Shown: piece by piece, positions 36,700 through 46,044 of the stretch | Layout of the letters: every line of letters begins with the position of its first letter | Numbering within the stretch: the first letter of the stretch is position 1 | Assembly: GCF_009762775.1 (NCBI RefSeq) | Contig: NZ_CP046401.1 | Coordinates: 1,054,001-1,118,000, forward strand | From: Maribellus comscasis | Lineage (GTDB): Bacteria > Bacteroidota > Bacteroidia > Bacteroidales > Prolixibacteraceae | Direction: 5' to 3' | Length of the DNA: 64,000 bases | Notes under the pieces: generated by a model | The model's input: the letters and a program-made list of their open reading frames with translations, nothing else | Told to the model about the DNA's origin: nothing | Databases searched by the model: none | Translations under genes and position numbers: made by a program

Positions 36700-37113
36700 T
36701 TAAGTTTTTATATATCAGAAATAAATCAGTTGTTGTTCGTTAAAGACAGTAGCTTTTTTATGTTGGGTTAAATGCAAATTATAAAAATTATCAAAGGACT
36801 CTTTATATAAACTAAAAACATTCTAAATTATAATCTTCCGGAATTTATAACAGAAATCTGGCTATTTTTATTTCCTCCTAAATAAACCAAATTTTCAATA
36901 AATGAGAACCTCTTATAGCCCTATAGTTAATGTGAGATATTTACACCACATATCGCTTAATTATATCTTTCTCTTTCTTAAGTACCCAGAGATAATTGAC
37001 CAGAAATTCAGACTATTTTCCAACGCCGTGCCCCCAAAGGCGGGTGTTTGCTTTGGGAACTAAATAAAACATTTATAAAAATTTAATCCCTTCCCAAATT
37101 AATAAAACCAAAC
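36700..37113. other. 410-base gap with a G+C-rich inverted repeat
   Basis: No gene is seen. Most of it is A/T-rich, but 37025-37057 is a G+C-rich island containing the inverted repeat CCCAAAG (37033-37039) and CTTTGGG (37051-37057). The repeat has no T-run and lies 57 bases before the next start codon, so a terminator is unlikely; a leader hairpin or mobile-element remnant is possible. Confidence 0.4.
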
Positions 37114-37949
37114 ATGAATACACTAAAATTAAAACTCTTAAAAAAAACAATTCTTCCACCGCTACTATTATTGCTCACTTATACTTTATTTGGACAAAGA
37201 GGATATCTTGTAACCGACAGCACCACGTTGAGTGGAATAAAAATAATGGATAAAGGAAAAGTAGGAAACGCCTTGTGGTGTGAAATAAAAAAAGGGAATA
37301 AAACACAAAGATTTTCTCCCGATGATGCAAAAGAATATGGATTTAATGATGGACGAACCTACGTGTCAAAAGAAATACCATATTCCGATTCAACCAGGCG
37401 TTTCTTTCTTGAAGAACTCGCAGAGGGAGAACTAACGCTGTTTTATCTTGCCGAAAAAAAACATCATACTTTTTTCATAGAAAAGGACAGTACCTCTTTT
37501 TCTGAACTTCGCAAAGGAAAGAAACATAAAGATTCATATTTCCAAAATCAGCTAGAGAAAATTACATCCGATTTCCCTGTAATTAAAGAGAATGCCCGTT
37601 TTGTTAATTATAATCCAGAGGACTTAGGAAGATTTATTACCGATTACAACAACCGTTTGTACCGTCCATTTCCTCGTATAAGGATAGGAATTGTTGTCGT
37701 CTCCGAAATGTCAAAATTTAAAGCACCGGCCCAAAAAACAGATGGTTATAAATACGTACTGGACTATAGCAAAGTAGATTTCAAATATAAAAATCTGCCA
37801 AACTGCACTAAAAGAAGCTGGTGTTTCAACTTTTGTAAATTCAGCAAATTTGAGTGTTGGAATGTATCTTTCAAAAAATTAACCTGCAATATAAAAAAAC
37901 ACGGACAGTTGAATTTGAACTGGAACCAACTTTTTTAGTATCCAGATAA
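37114..37949 (+). pseudogene. frame-broken envelope protein
   Basis: The frame from ATG 37114 encodes a signal peptide (LLLLTYTLFGQ, cleavage near residue 28) and a beta-rich domain of the Bacteroidota type that begins RGYLVTDSTTLSGIKI and includes the KEIPY and TFFIEKDS strands, normally followed by an outer-membrane barrel. After about residue 228 the reading becomes Cys- and Lys-rich nonsense to 37938. Removing one A at the run near 37790 and one A near 37882 restores a continuous sense frame (LKEAGVSTFVNSANLSVGMY, then INLQYKKTRTVEFELEPTF) ending at 37949. Even so restored, most of the barrel is missing. Confidence 0.6.
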
Positions 37950-38531
37950 TTAAACGAGCAACCTCAATTTTGGCTCGTTTTTTTGTTGTTTTTCAGTTTT
38001 AAATGAAAACAACTCATTAACACTTGTCATCCAGCTCTTGCCAAAAATTTCAAAATCGTTTGTTTTATTTCTACTTTTCAAGGTAAACAACCAATGATGT
38101 ATATGTCTCGTAATTCTATCCGGCGATTCCTGAAACCGATAATCTGAATGCATATTTACTTCTACCACTGTGCCTGTAAATTTATAGTTTATCCGAAAAG
38201 AACCGATAGAATACTTGTAAGCGGGATTATAAATATCTGCCTGACTGATACAAAAGAAACCGCTCTTCTGTCCCTCTCTAAAACTTTGTTGTACAGAACT
38301 CTTCAGCTTATTCAGAACCGTTTCGTTTTCGACAACAAGCTTCTGCGTGTCAACAACCATACTTCTTCCCTGTCCCCGAAAATAGTTCATCAAAAACTTC
38401 CGGGGTAGTTTAAACAAAGAAATGTACGACATTGCCAGAACAGAATTGAATTTTCTTTTAAAAAAATCTTCGCTTATTTTCGGCACAAAATGGTTCCACA
38501 GGTACAGGTCGATACTCATTAATAGTTTCAT
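37950..38531 (-). CDS. hypothetical protein
   Basis: A 193-residue protein if started at the ATG at 38531 (MKLLMSIDLYLWNHFVP); the open frame continues upstream only through a TTG at 38669 with a less protein-like sequence. No signal peptide or membrane helix is evident. It is rich in aromatic and basic residues (HIHHWLFTLKSRNK, GKSWMTSVNELFSF). I do not recognise a family. It converges on the broken envelope gene and is divergent from mutS2. Confidence 0.6.
   Translation of the reverse strand: MKLLMSIDLYLWNHFVPKISEDFFKRKFNSVLAMSYISLFKLPRKFLMNYFRGQGRSMVVDTQKLVVENETVLNKLKSSVQQSFREGQKSGFFCISQADIYNPAYKYSIGSFRINYKFTGTVVEVNMHSDYRFQESPDRITRHIHHWLFTLKSRNKTNDFEIFGKSWMTSVNELFSFKTEKQQKNEPKLRLLV
37952..37984. 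terminator. bidirectional intrinsic terminator
   Basis: AAACGAGC (37952-37959) pairs with GCTCGTTT (37973-37980) and continues into a T-run. It lies between two converging genes and overlaps the stop of the minus-strand one. Confidence 0.8.
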
Positions 38532-38686
38532 AACCAGAAGTATTTTACAATTTAAAAAATCAAAACCATCGTAATTTGATGTATATCCCGAAAAAATAAC
38601 ACCACAAAACACAGTATGTTTTTTGAGAAATGTGAATAAATCTAAAAAAGCAGACAACACAAAACTCAAAACATTAAATTTTAAAC

Positions 38687-38716
38687 TTTCTACCTAAAAC
38701 TGATTTATTATTTTTG
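38687..38716 (+). promoter_or_regulatory. candidate promoter of mutS2
   Basis: TTTC (38687-38690), an 18-base spacer and TATTTTTG (38709-38716) resemble Bacteroidota promoter elements; the -7 box ends 18 bases before the mutS2 ATG. Confidence 0.35.
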
Positions 38717-38734
38717 CGCTGAAAAACAAAGACA

Positions 38735-41227
38735 ATGCAGAAAATTTATCCTGAAAATTTTGAAGTTAAAATTGGGTTCGACCGTATTCGCGAAATGCTA
38801 CACAATAAATGCCTGAGTACCATGGGAAGCGAATGGGTAGATGAAATGCATTTTCAGGAAGAAGTTGAAAATATTCAGAATCAACTGGGAGAAGTTGATG
38901 AATTCTGTCGGATTATCCGCGAATTTGACAACTTCCCGGCCACTCATTTTTTCGATTTACGCAGTGCTCTGCAGAAAATAAAAACCGAAGGTCGTTTTTT
39001 GGAGACAACAGAACTGTTTGACTTGAAACGTTCGCTGGAATCGGTTCGCGCCATTGTTTTCTTTTTTAACAAACAGGACGATGAAGTATTTCCCCTGTTA
39101 AAAAAGAAAACTACTGCTGTTCAGATTTTTCCGTACATCTACGATCGTATAGACAGTATCCTGAATAAATTTGGTAAAATCCGCGATAACGCTTCACCCG
39201 AACTGGCACAAATCAGAAAAGATATTATTTCAAGGCAATCGAGCATGTCGAAGCGGCTGCACGCTATTTTAAAACAAGCACAAAAAGACGGCCTGGTTGA
39301 CGATGAAGCAACGATCTCCATTCGCGACGGGAGGGCTGTAATTCCGGTTTCAGCATCAAATAAAAGAAAGCTGCAGGGTATTGTTTACGATGAATCTGCT
39401 ACCGGAAAAACATCGTATGTTGAGCCCAACGAAATCGTGGAAATGAACAACGAAATTCGCGAACTGGAATATGCCGAACGACGTGAAATTGTAAAAATCC
39501 TGACCGACTTTTCCAACGACATCCGGCCCTATCTGGACGAACTGTTTTATTCCTACGACTTTTTAGGAGAAATTGATTTTATCCGCGCCAAAGCGATGCT
39601 CGCAGTTGAGTTCGATGCCATTAAACCTGATGTGCAAAACCGGCCTGTTGTTGACTGGTACCAGGCAATTCACCCGCTCCTTCAAAAAACATTAAAAAAA
39701 GAAAACCGGAAAATCGTTCCTTTAAATATCCGCTTAACAGAAGAAAAACATATTTTGCTGATATCAGGGCCAAATGCCGGGGGAAAGTCTGTTTGCCTGA
39801 AAACCGTGGGATTACTGCAATACATGTTGCAGTGCGGACTTTTAATTCCCATCAGCGAAGGGAGCAAAACCGGCATTTTCAGTCGCCTTTTTATTGATAT
39901 CGGCGATGAGCAGTCGATGGAAAACGACCTGAGTACCTACAGTTCGCACCTGATGAATATGAAACATTTTGTAAAGTTCAGCGACGAAAAAACACTCATC
40001 CTTATCGACGAATTTGGAACAGGCACCGAACCCATGCTGGGAGGTGCAATTGCAGAGGCAATTCTGGATCAGCTCAACCAACTGCGAACATTTGGGGTGA
40101 TTACAACGCACTACACCAACCTGAAACATTTTGCTTCATCGGCAGAAGGGATTGAAAACGGGGCGATGTTGTATGATTCGCAACATATGAATCCCTTGTT
40201 TCAACTGGAAATAGGGAAACCCGGAAGCTCTTTTGCTTTTGAAATCGCACGAAAAATTGGTTTGCCCGAAGATATTTTGGAAAAAGCGACTGAAAAAGTG
40301 GGGAAAAAACATATCGATTTTGATCGTAACCTGCGACAAATCAATCGCGACAAACGCTACTGGGAAAGTAAACGGAAAAAAATTCGCCAGGTGGAAAAGA
40401 TCCTGGATGAAATGGCAGCCAATTACGAAAGCGAATTACAGGAAACAAAAAAGCTGCGAAAAGAAGTGCTGGCCAAAGCCAAAGAAGATGCAGACAGATT
40501 GCTTTCGGGCGTAAACAAAAAAATTGAAAATACCATTCAGGAAATCAGGGATGCACAGGCAGAGAGAGAACGTACAAAAAAGGCGAGGGAAGAACTGGAC
40601 GACCTGAAAAAACTTGTAAAACACAAGAGTGACAGCGACGATAAATTTATTCAGCAAAAAATTGACAAACTCCGTCAGCGCGAAGATAAGCGGAATAAAC
40701 GACGGCCAAAAGATGAAAAAAAACCAATTCCAAAAGAGAAACTGGAAGAACGGGTGGAGTTAAAACCCGGTGATAAAGTTCAGATTAAAGGTCAGAATAC
40801 AGTGGGCGACCTGATTGAATTGAATGATAAAAACGCGGTGGTTGCATTTGGACAACTGATTACCACATTACCCCGAAAACAGGTGGAACGCATCAGCAAT
40901 AACGAAGCAAAAAAACTGGAAAAAGGAAAACGTACGGGGAATTCTTCTTTAACCCAAAATTTCTCGCAACGGCGCTTAACTTTTAAACCCGAAATTGACA
41001 TTCGCGGACAACGTGTGGAAGAAGCCATTTCAAAAATTCAGGAATTTATCGATGAAGCCATTATGTTTGAAGTGGCACAATTGCGGATTCTTCATGGAAA
41101 AGGCCACGGCATTTTAAAATCAACCATTCGCGACTATTTACGTTCGGAACCCATGGTACGCAGCTACAAAGACGAACATGTGGATTTTGGTGGTGCGGGA
41201 ATTACAGTGGTGAATCTGGCTTTGTAA
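38735..41227 (+). CDS. mutS2: MutS2 endonuclease / ribosome-associated ATPase
   Basis: An 830-residue MutS2 protein. N-terminal core and clamp (about 1-320), ATPase domain with Walker A GPNAGGKS (about 345-352) and LIDEFGTGTEP (Walker B), a long coiled-coil (about 540-660, Lys/Glu-rich), a KOW-like segment (ELKPGDKVQIKG), and a C-terminal Smr nuclease domain (about 755-830) with IDIRGQRVEEA and LRILHGKGHGILK. MutS2 proteins resolve branched DNA and, as shown for Bacillus, rescue collided ribosomes. The length is slightly above the usual about 780. Confidence 0.96.
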   Translation: MQKIYPENFEVKIGFDRIREMLHNKCLSTMGSEWVDEMHFQEEVENIQNQLGEVDEFCRIIREFDNFPATHFFDLRSALQKIKTEGRFLETTELFDLKRSLESVRAIVFFFNKQDDEVFPLLKKKTTAVQIFPYIYDRIDSILNKFGKIRDNASPELAQIRKDIISRQSSMSKRLHAILKQAQKDGLVDDEATISIRDGRAVIPVSASNKRKLQGIVYDESATGKTSYVEPNEIVEMNNEIRELEYAERREIVKILTDFSNDIRPYLDELFYSYDFLGEIDFIRAKAMLAVEFDAIKPDVQNRPVVDWYQAIHPLLQKTLKKENRKIVPLNIRLTEEKHILLISGPNAGGKSVCLKTVGLLQYMLQCGLLIPISEGSKTGIFSRLFIDIGDEQSMENDLSTYSSHLMNMKHFVKFSDEKTLILIDEFGTGTEPMLGGAIAEAILDQLNQLRTFGVITTHYTNLKHFASSAEGIENGAMLYDSQHMNPLFQLEIGKPGSSFAFEIARKIGLPEDILEKATEKVGKKHIDFDRNLRQINRDKRYWESKRKKIRQVEKILDEMAANYESELQETKKLRKEVLAKAKEDADRLLSGVNKKIENTIQEIRDAQAERERTKKAREELDDLKKLVKHKSDSDDKFIQQKIDKLRQREDKRNKRRPKDEKKPIPKEKLEERVELKPGDKVQIKGQNTVGDLIELNDKNAVVAFGQLITTLPRKQVERISNNEAKKLEKGKRTGNSSLTQNFSQRRLTFKPEIDIRGQRVEEAISKIQEFIDEAIMFEVAQLRILHGKGHGILKSTIRDYLRSEPMVRSYKDEHVDFGGAGITVVNLAL

Positions 41228-41253
41228 CGAAGCCTGCGCTATCCCCTCAAAGG

Positions 41254-41280
41254 AGGTAAAAAAAGGGAGCTGAACTCCCG
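41254..41280 (-). terminator. intrinsic terminator of the pterin dehydratase gene
   Basis: Read on the minus strand, GGGAG and CTCCC pair around TTCAG and are followed by seven T. It lies 7 bases past the stop at 41287. Confidence 0.8.
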
Positions 41281-41286
41281 TAATTC

Positions 41287-41613
41287 TTACAATTCATCAA
41301 TTTTTGCAGCCATAATAAAATCATTCTCTGACAGACCCCCGATGGCATGCGTGCTCAACTCTACATCAACACTTTTGTAGTGAATACAAAGGTCAGGATG
41401 GTGGTCCTCTTTTTCGGCAATCCGCGCCACTTCCTGTGCAAAAGCCATACTTCGTTTAAAATTTTCAAATGGAAAACTGTACTTTATTGTTTTATTGTCG
41501 ATCACATTCCAATCGTTTTTTAACCTTTCCAAATATTTTTCAATCTTTTCGCTCTTTAATGGTTCTTCATTTCCGTTGCAGGGTTCACATTTTTGTTCTT
41601 TTAATAGTAACAT
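41287..41613 (-). CDS. 4a-hydroxytetrahydrobiopterin dehydratase
   Basis: A 108-residue PCD/DCoH enzyme that recycles the pterin cofactor of aromatic amino-acid hydroxylases. The active-site HHPD (71-74) and His89 are present, along with the closing ENDFIMAAKID. The short N-terminal CEPCNG motif is common in bacterial members. No hydroxylase gene is nearby, so its role may be in another pterin-dependent reaction. Monocistronic with its own terminator. Confidence 0.93.
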   Translation of the reverse strand: MLLLKEQKCEPCNGNEEPLKSEKIEKYLERLKNDWNVIDNKTIKYSFPFENFKRSMAFAQEVARIAEKEDHHPDLCIHYKSVDVELSTHAIGGLSENDFIMAAKIDEL

Positions 41614-41932
41614 AATATTTCAATTTTTATGATTCATAATTTACTGTTAAAGTCAGTGAAAAGAATATGCCATGAATTGTAAGCTGGCCGAATAACCGGT
41701 AAACAGCCGCAAAAACCGGTTTAAACCATTTAGATTTTAAAAAATTGTGGATTCTATGCACGGGAGATGGGAAAGCTGTTCCACACCAAACTTCAACACA
41801 AAAAGAAATAAACTCTTATTTTCAACGAAATAAAACACAGGAACGGCGTTTTCTCATAAAAAAGACATGTGCTCCGAAATTTGGCATATTATTGGAACAT
41901 TTACTTATGTTATTAAAAAAAGAGGAGAAGTT
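41614..41932. other. 320-base gap with repeated AACCGGT
   Basis: No gene is convincing. AACCGGT occurs at 41694-41700 and again at 41714-41720; each contains the self-complementary ACCGGT, so the two can pair as a hairpin or act as a pair of binding sites. A frame open from 41745 shares DNA with the next gene and lacks protein-like character. Confidence 0.35.
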
Positions 41933-42289
41933 ATGGAAACACATGAAAAATTTAAAACAGAAATAAATCAAAAATTAAGTGAAGCAAACGCAAAAATTGT
42001 GGATTTAAGAAGGCGTTCAAAAGAAAAAGGAAATACAGACGTAAAAAAGGATTTGTCAGTTATTTTACGACATCTGGAATCAGTACGCAACAACATCATG
42101 CTACAATATGAAAAAATCGACAAAACACAAAAGAAACAGGACGAGTTTCCCGAGTTGAAAAAAAACATTTACAGAAGTTTCGACTCATTTGAAGAGGCAT
42201 TCTCACAGGCTGGTTCTTTGGTAAAACCGAGCAAATTCAGAACACGGGAGCGTTCAGTTGACTTTAATAATCCATTTGGAAACAGATAA
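41933..42289 (+). CDS. coiled-coil small protein, possibly stress-related
   Basis: A 118-residue, highly charged, mostly helical cytosolic protein. ATG at 41933 (METHEKF) is chosen over an in-frame start at 41867 because GAGGAGAAG lies just before it, an uncommonly good ribosome-binding site for this phylum. Heptad-like repeats run from about 8 to 65 (LSEANAKIVDLRRRSKEKG) and again near 85-100. The layout resembles the sll1863-type stress-response proteins, but I am not sure. A strong terminator follows. Confidence 0.65.
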   Translation: METHEKFKTEINQKLSEANAKIVDLRRRSKEKGNTDVKKDLSVILRHLESVRNNIMLQYEKIDKTQKKQDEFPELKKNIYRSFDSFEEAFSQAGSLVKPSKFRTRERSVDFNNPFGNR

Positions 42290-42310
42290 TATTCCTGATT
42301 CAGAGAGTCA

Positions 42311-42360
42311 AAAAGGGAAGCAAAATCCGGGAAACGGCATGCTTCCCTTTTTTATTTTTT
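42311..42360. terminator. bidirectional intrinsic terminator
   Basis: AAAGGGAAGC and GCTTCCCTTT pair over 10 bases around a loop of about 20 bases, with T-runs on the plus strand and A-rich sequence on the left. It separates the coiled-coil gene from the converging aconitase gene. Confidence 0.75.
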
Positions 42361-44304
42361 TCTTTTTCTCAAAAAATTGATTAATCCTCCAGCTAGTAAC
42401 AGATTCTTTTGCTGCGGCGTTAATTTACAAACGACCGGAAATTCCGCCCCTGAAATTTTGTTTACAACAAGGGCTGGTTTGCTCTCACGAATTGCTTCCC
42501 ACACAAACTGAAATTCGAGGATATCACCCGGATTTATTTTATCATAATCTTCAGGGTTTTCAAAAACAAACGGAACAATTCCATAATTCACCAAATTTTG
42601 AAAGCCAATCCGGGCGTAACTTTTTGCGATAACTGCTTTCTGTCCCAAATAGCGAGGTGCAATTGCTGCATGCTCACGGCTGGAACCCTGTGCGTAATTT
42701 TCTCCTGCCACAACCACATGCCCGCCATCCGATTCTTTCATCTTCAAAGCTTTATCAAAAAATCCCTGATCGATTACATAGTATGCGTATTTACTAATGG
42801 CTTCAATATTACTTCGTAACGGTAGAACTTCTGCCCCCGCTTTTAAAATTTCATCAGTAGAAATATTATCTTCCATTTTTAAAGCTACCGGCACTTTAAA
42901 CGAATCTTCCACAGCTTCAAAATCGGGTAGTGACTTTATGTTTGGCCCTTTTTTCAGTTCTGTGCTTTCATTCTTTTGTGCAGGAGGAACCAACATAAAT
43001 GTATTCTTAGAAGCGTTTTCCGGCTCTTCATATTTGGGATATTTCATATACTTCCCGTATTTTTTGGGATTTGTTATTTTCCCGAACAATGCAGAAACCG
43101 CCGCTGTTTCCGGACTACACAAAAACACCTGATCGTCGGCAGTACCTGAACGGCCGGGAAAGTTACGCGGCATAGTGCGCAGGCTAATGGTATTGGAAGC
43201 AGGCGCCTGCCCCATTCCGATACATCCCATACAACCGGTTTGATGAAAACGTGCTCCGGCCTGCATCAAAACGTTTATCGCGCCCATTTTACTGAGATCT
43301 TCAATTTTTTGCCGGGAGGAAGGATTGATATCCAGTGAAACTTCCGGGGGTATATCTTTTCCTTTTACGATTTCACTTACCATCCAAAAATCACGCAAGC
43401 CCGGGTTGGCAGAAGATCCAACAACCACCTGCGAAATCGGCTCACCATCCACTTCATACACCGGCACTACTTTACCGGGGCTGCTGGGTTTAGCGATCAA
43501 TGGCACCAAATCAGGAAGATGGATGTGGTCAGTTTTATCATATTCAGCTCCTTCATCGGCAGTAATCCCCTGCCAGTCGTTTCCGCGATCTTCCTGTTTG
43601 AGCATTACCCAGGTCATATCATCCGACGGAAAAACGCTGGTTGTTGCCCCCAATTCTGCTCCCATGTTGGCAATCACGTGTCTGTCCCATGCCGAAAGTG
43701 TTTTTACCCCTTCTCCAAAATATTCAATAATGTACCCCACTCCACCTTTTACATCATAGCGTCGTAACATCTCCAGAACAATGTCTTTGGCGCTCACCCA
43801 GTCGGGCAATTCTCCTGTAAGTTCCACACCAAATATCTTAGGCATGGTAATGTAAAAGGGTTCACCTGCAGCTGCGGTAGCCACGTCGAGTCCGCCGGCA
43901 CCAATGGCCAGCATTCCCATACTTCCTGCAGAACAGGTGTGACTGTCGGAGCCAATCATTGATTTCCCCGGTTTTCCAAAACGCTCCATATGAACCACAT
44001 GACTAATGCCATTTCCCGGCCGGCTAAACCAGTATCCAAACTTTTTTGCTGCCGACTGTAAAAACAGATGATCGTCGGCATTCTTAAAATCTGTTTGTAA
44101 AAGATTATGGTCTACATACTGAACCGCAACTTCTGCGGAAACCCTTTTGATGCCGATTTTTTCCAGCTCCAGCATAATCAAGGTTCCTGTTGCATCCTGT
44201 TGTAAAATGTGATCTATTTTTAACCCTATTTCTTCACCCGGAACCATTTCTCCGCTTAGCAGATGAGACTGAATGAGTTTTTGTGCGACGTTTAATTTTT
44301 TCAT
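42352..44304 (-). CDS. aconitate hydratase, short single-chain (Aquifex) type
   Basis: A 650-residue aconitase-superfamily enzyme of the putative Aquifex-type group, shorter than mitochondrial (about 750) or AcnA (about 890) forms. Early segments (IGSDSHTCSAGSMGMLAIGAGG, about 117-138, given in part) and the swivel-domain loop (AGENYAQGSSREHAA) are intact. Of the three cluster cysteines, two are visible in GCMGCIG (Cys358, Cys361), but the canonical GSCTN position reads GSSAN (Ser298). An extra cysteine sits in FLCSPETAA (Cys396). It either uses another ligand or has a different cluster state or substrate. Encoded 4 bases downstream of the NDH-2 gene, so they share an operon. Confidence 0.85.
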   Translation of the reverse strand: MKKLNVAQKLIQSHLLSGEMVPGEEIGLKIDHILQQDATGTLIMLELEKIGIKRVSAEVAVQYVDHNLLQTDFKNADDHLFLQSAAKKFGYWFSRPGNGISHVVHMERFGKPGKSMIGSDSHTCSAGSMGMLAIGAGGLDVATAAAGEPFYITMPKIFGVELTGELPDWVSAKDIVLEMLRRYDVKGGVGYIIEYFGEGVKTLSAWDRHVIANMGAELGATTSVFPSDDMTWVMLKQEDRGNDWQGITADEGAEYDKTDHIHLPDLVPLIAKPSSPGKVVPVYEVDGEPISQVVVGSSANPGLRDFWMVSEIVKGKDIPPEVSLDINPSSRQKIEDLSKMGAINVLMQAGARFHQTGCMGCIGMGQAPASNTISLRTMPRNFPGRSGTADDQVFLCSPETAAVSALFGKITNPKKYGKYMKYPKYEEPENASKNTFMLVPPAQKNESTELKKGPNIKSLPDFEAVEDSFKVPVALKMEDNISTDEILKAGAEVLPLRSNIEAISKYAYYVIDQGFFDKALKMKESDGGHVVVAGENYAQGSSREHAAIAPRYLGQKAVIAKSYARIGFQNLVNYGIVPFVFENPEDYDKINPGDILEFQFVWEAIRESKPALVVNKISGAEFPVVCKLTPQQKNLLLAGGLINFLRKRKK

Positions 44305-44308
44305 CTTT

Positions 44309-45676
44309 TTATCCTTTTGCTTCGTTCATTTCCAATTCCATTTTCTCGCTGATCTGATCCTTTTCCTTTGGAGAGGGTCTTAAAATCAAACGGATTCCGC
44401 GGTCGTAGGTAAAATAATTCCAAATCCAGTTGGCAAAAACCACTGCCTTATTTCTAAAACCAACCAAAAATAAAAGGTGAACAACCATCCACAGCAACCA
44501 CCCGGCAAAACCAAAGACTTTGATATTTCCGGGCAAATCGGCAATGGCTTTATTTTTTCCAACCGTAGCCATCACTCCTTTATTCTTGTATCTAAATTTT
44601 TTGGGAGAATGATTTTTCGCCATCCGTTTCAGGTTTCTTGCCATATGTTTTCCCTGTTGAATAGCAACCTGTGCAAGTCCGGGAAGACCCACTTCGTAGA
44701 TGTCTGTCGTCATAAAAGAAACATCGCCAATGGCAAAAATCCGTTTAAAAACATCATCTGTTGATTTTCCTTTCTGAACCTGATGAAATTCATTTACAAC
44801 AAGTTTTCCTTTTTTGATACTTCCGTTTTCAAAACCTTCCGGTACATTTCCTTTTACTCCGGCGGCCCAAATAAGCGTTTTTGTCAGAATTTTATTTCCG
44901 TTATTTAATGTTGCTGTTTGTCCGTCGTATTCTTCAATCATAGTGTTCAAAACGACCTGAACTCCCATCTTCTTCAAATACATGTGAGCTTTTTCTCCGG
45001 CTTTCTCCGACATGGCTGGAAGCACGCAATCCATGCCTTCAACCAAATAAATTTTAACTTTCCGAATGTCCAATTCCGGATAGTCTTTGCGCAATGCATG
45101 ATATTTTAATTCGGCCAGAGCACCACAAACTTCAACGCCTGTAGGTCCGGCGCCAACCACTACAAAATTGATGGGCGCACTGTTCTTTAGTCCTCGTCTT
45201 GAAACTTCCAATCGTTCAAACTGCTGAAAAATATGGCTTCGCAAATCAAGTGCATGGGTCACCTGTTTTAAGGGGAATGAATTTTCTGCAATACTTTTAT
45301 TCCCAAAAAAGTTCATTTTAGCACCGGTTGCAATCACCAGGTAATCATATTTCAAACTCCCGGCGTTGGTTTCAACTTCATTTTTTGAAGGAATTACCCG
45401 TTCAACCGTCACCATCCGAAAATAAACATCATTTTCCGGATCCATGATTTTTCTCAAAGGCCCAGCTACCGAATCGGGTTCCAACCCAGCAGTAGCTACC
45501 TGATATAAAAGCGGTTGAAAGGTGTGGTAGTTGTACCTGTCAAGTAAAACCACCTGGAAATCTTTTTTTGAGATACTCCGCAATAAATGAGCCCCGCCAA
45601 AACCTCCTCCAACAATTATCAAGCGTGGTTTATCCGACTCGGGGATATTTAAAGTAAATTCTGAATGATGCTGCAT
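44309..45676 (-). CDS. type II NADH dehydrogenase (NDH-2)
   Basis: A 455-residue flavoprotein that oxidises NADH and reduces quinone at the inner membrane without proton pumping. Two dinucleotide folds: LIIVGGGFGGAHLL near residue 19 for FAD and VVGAGPTGVEVCGALAELK (about 172-190) for NADH. The quinone-side AIGDVSF segment and the C-terminal hydrophobic helix (WLLWMVVHLLFLVGF, about 393-407) that anchors it are present. It is transcribed together with the aconitase gene. Confidence 0.93.
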   Translation of the reverse strand: MQHHSEFTLNIPESDKPRLIIVGGGFGGAHLLRSISKKDFQVVLLDRYNYHTFQPLLYQVATAGLEPDSVAGPLRKIMDPENDVYFRMVTVERVIPSKNEVETNAGSLKYDYLVIATGAKMNFFGNKSIAENSFPLKQVTHALDLRSHIFQQFERLEVSRRGLKNSAPINFVVVGAGPTGVEVCGALAELKYHALRKDYPELDIRKVKIYLVEGMDCVLPAMSEKAGEKAHMYLKKMGVQVVLNTMIEEYDGQTATLNNGNKILTKTLIWAAGVKGNVPEGFENGSIKKGKLVVNEFHQVQKGKSTDDVFKRIFAIGDVSFMTTDIYEVGLPGLAQVAIQQGKHMARNLKRMAKNHSPKKFRYKNKGVMATVGKNKAIADLPGNIKVFGFAGWLLWMVVHLLFLVGFRNKAVVFANWIWNYFTYDRGIRLILRPSPKEKDQISEKMELEMNEAKG

Positions 45677-46044
45677 AATATTTAACCTTTCCCCTTGTAC
45701 AGAAAATAATATTCCACTTTTAGTGTAATCTGTAACTATTAGTTCCCGGAAAGATCATCCTACGCTATCATCGGCATTTAGGGCGCTTGGTTATAATCTT
45801 ATCAATTATCTTTTGAAAAGAGCTTTTGCAAATCTGTAGAAATAAGTCTCATCTTATCCAAACATTTCCACAGGAAAACAATTACCATAATTCCCGGGAA
45901 CCCGACTTAAACCAAAGCATTTCAACCAGTAAACCACCACTGCTTTTTTTTTGAAAAGTAAAGTTTTCTGTTGGAACGACTGTTGTCTCGCTTAAACTGA
46001 AAACCGACGGGAGAAAATTTTGCAGAAACAAAAAAGAAAAAAAT
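45677..46044. other. divergent intergenic region of NDH-2 and aceE
   Basis: A 370-base control region between two divergent operons. It contains the 10-base palindrome TTCCCGGGAA at 45891-45900 and a related TTCCCGGAAA near 45742. These repeated TTCCCGG elements could be sites for a shared regulator of the two energy-metabolism operons. No gene is seen. Confidence 0.35.

Noticed and set aside
43325..43759. 144-codon plus-strand frame
   Set aside because: Antisense to the aconitase gene; Ser/Pro/Thr-rich with no domain.
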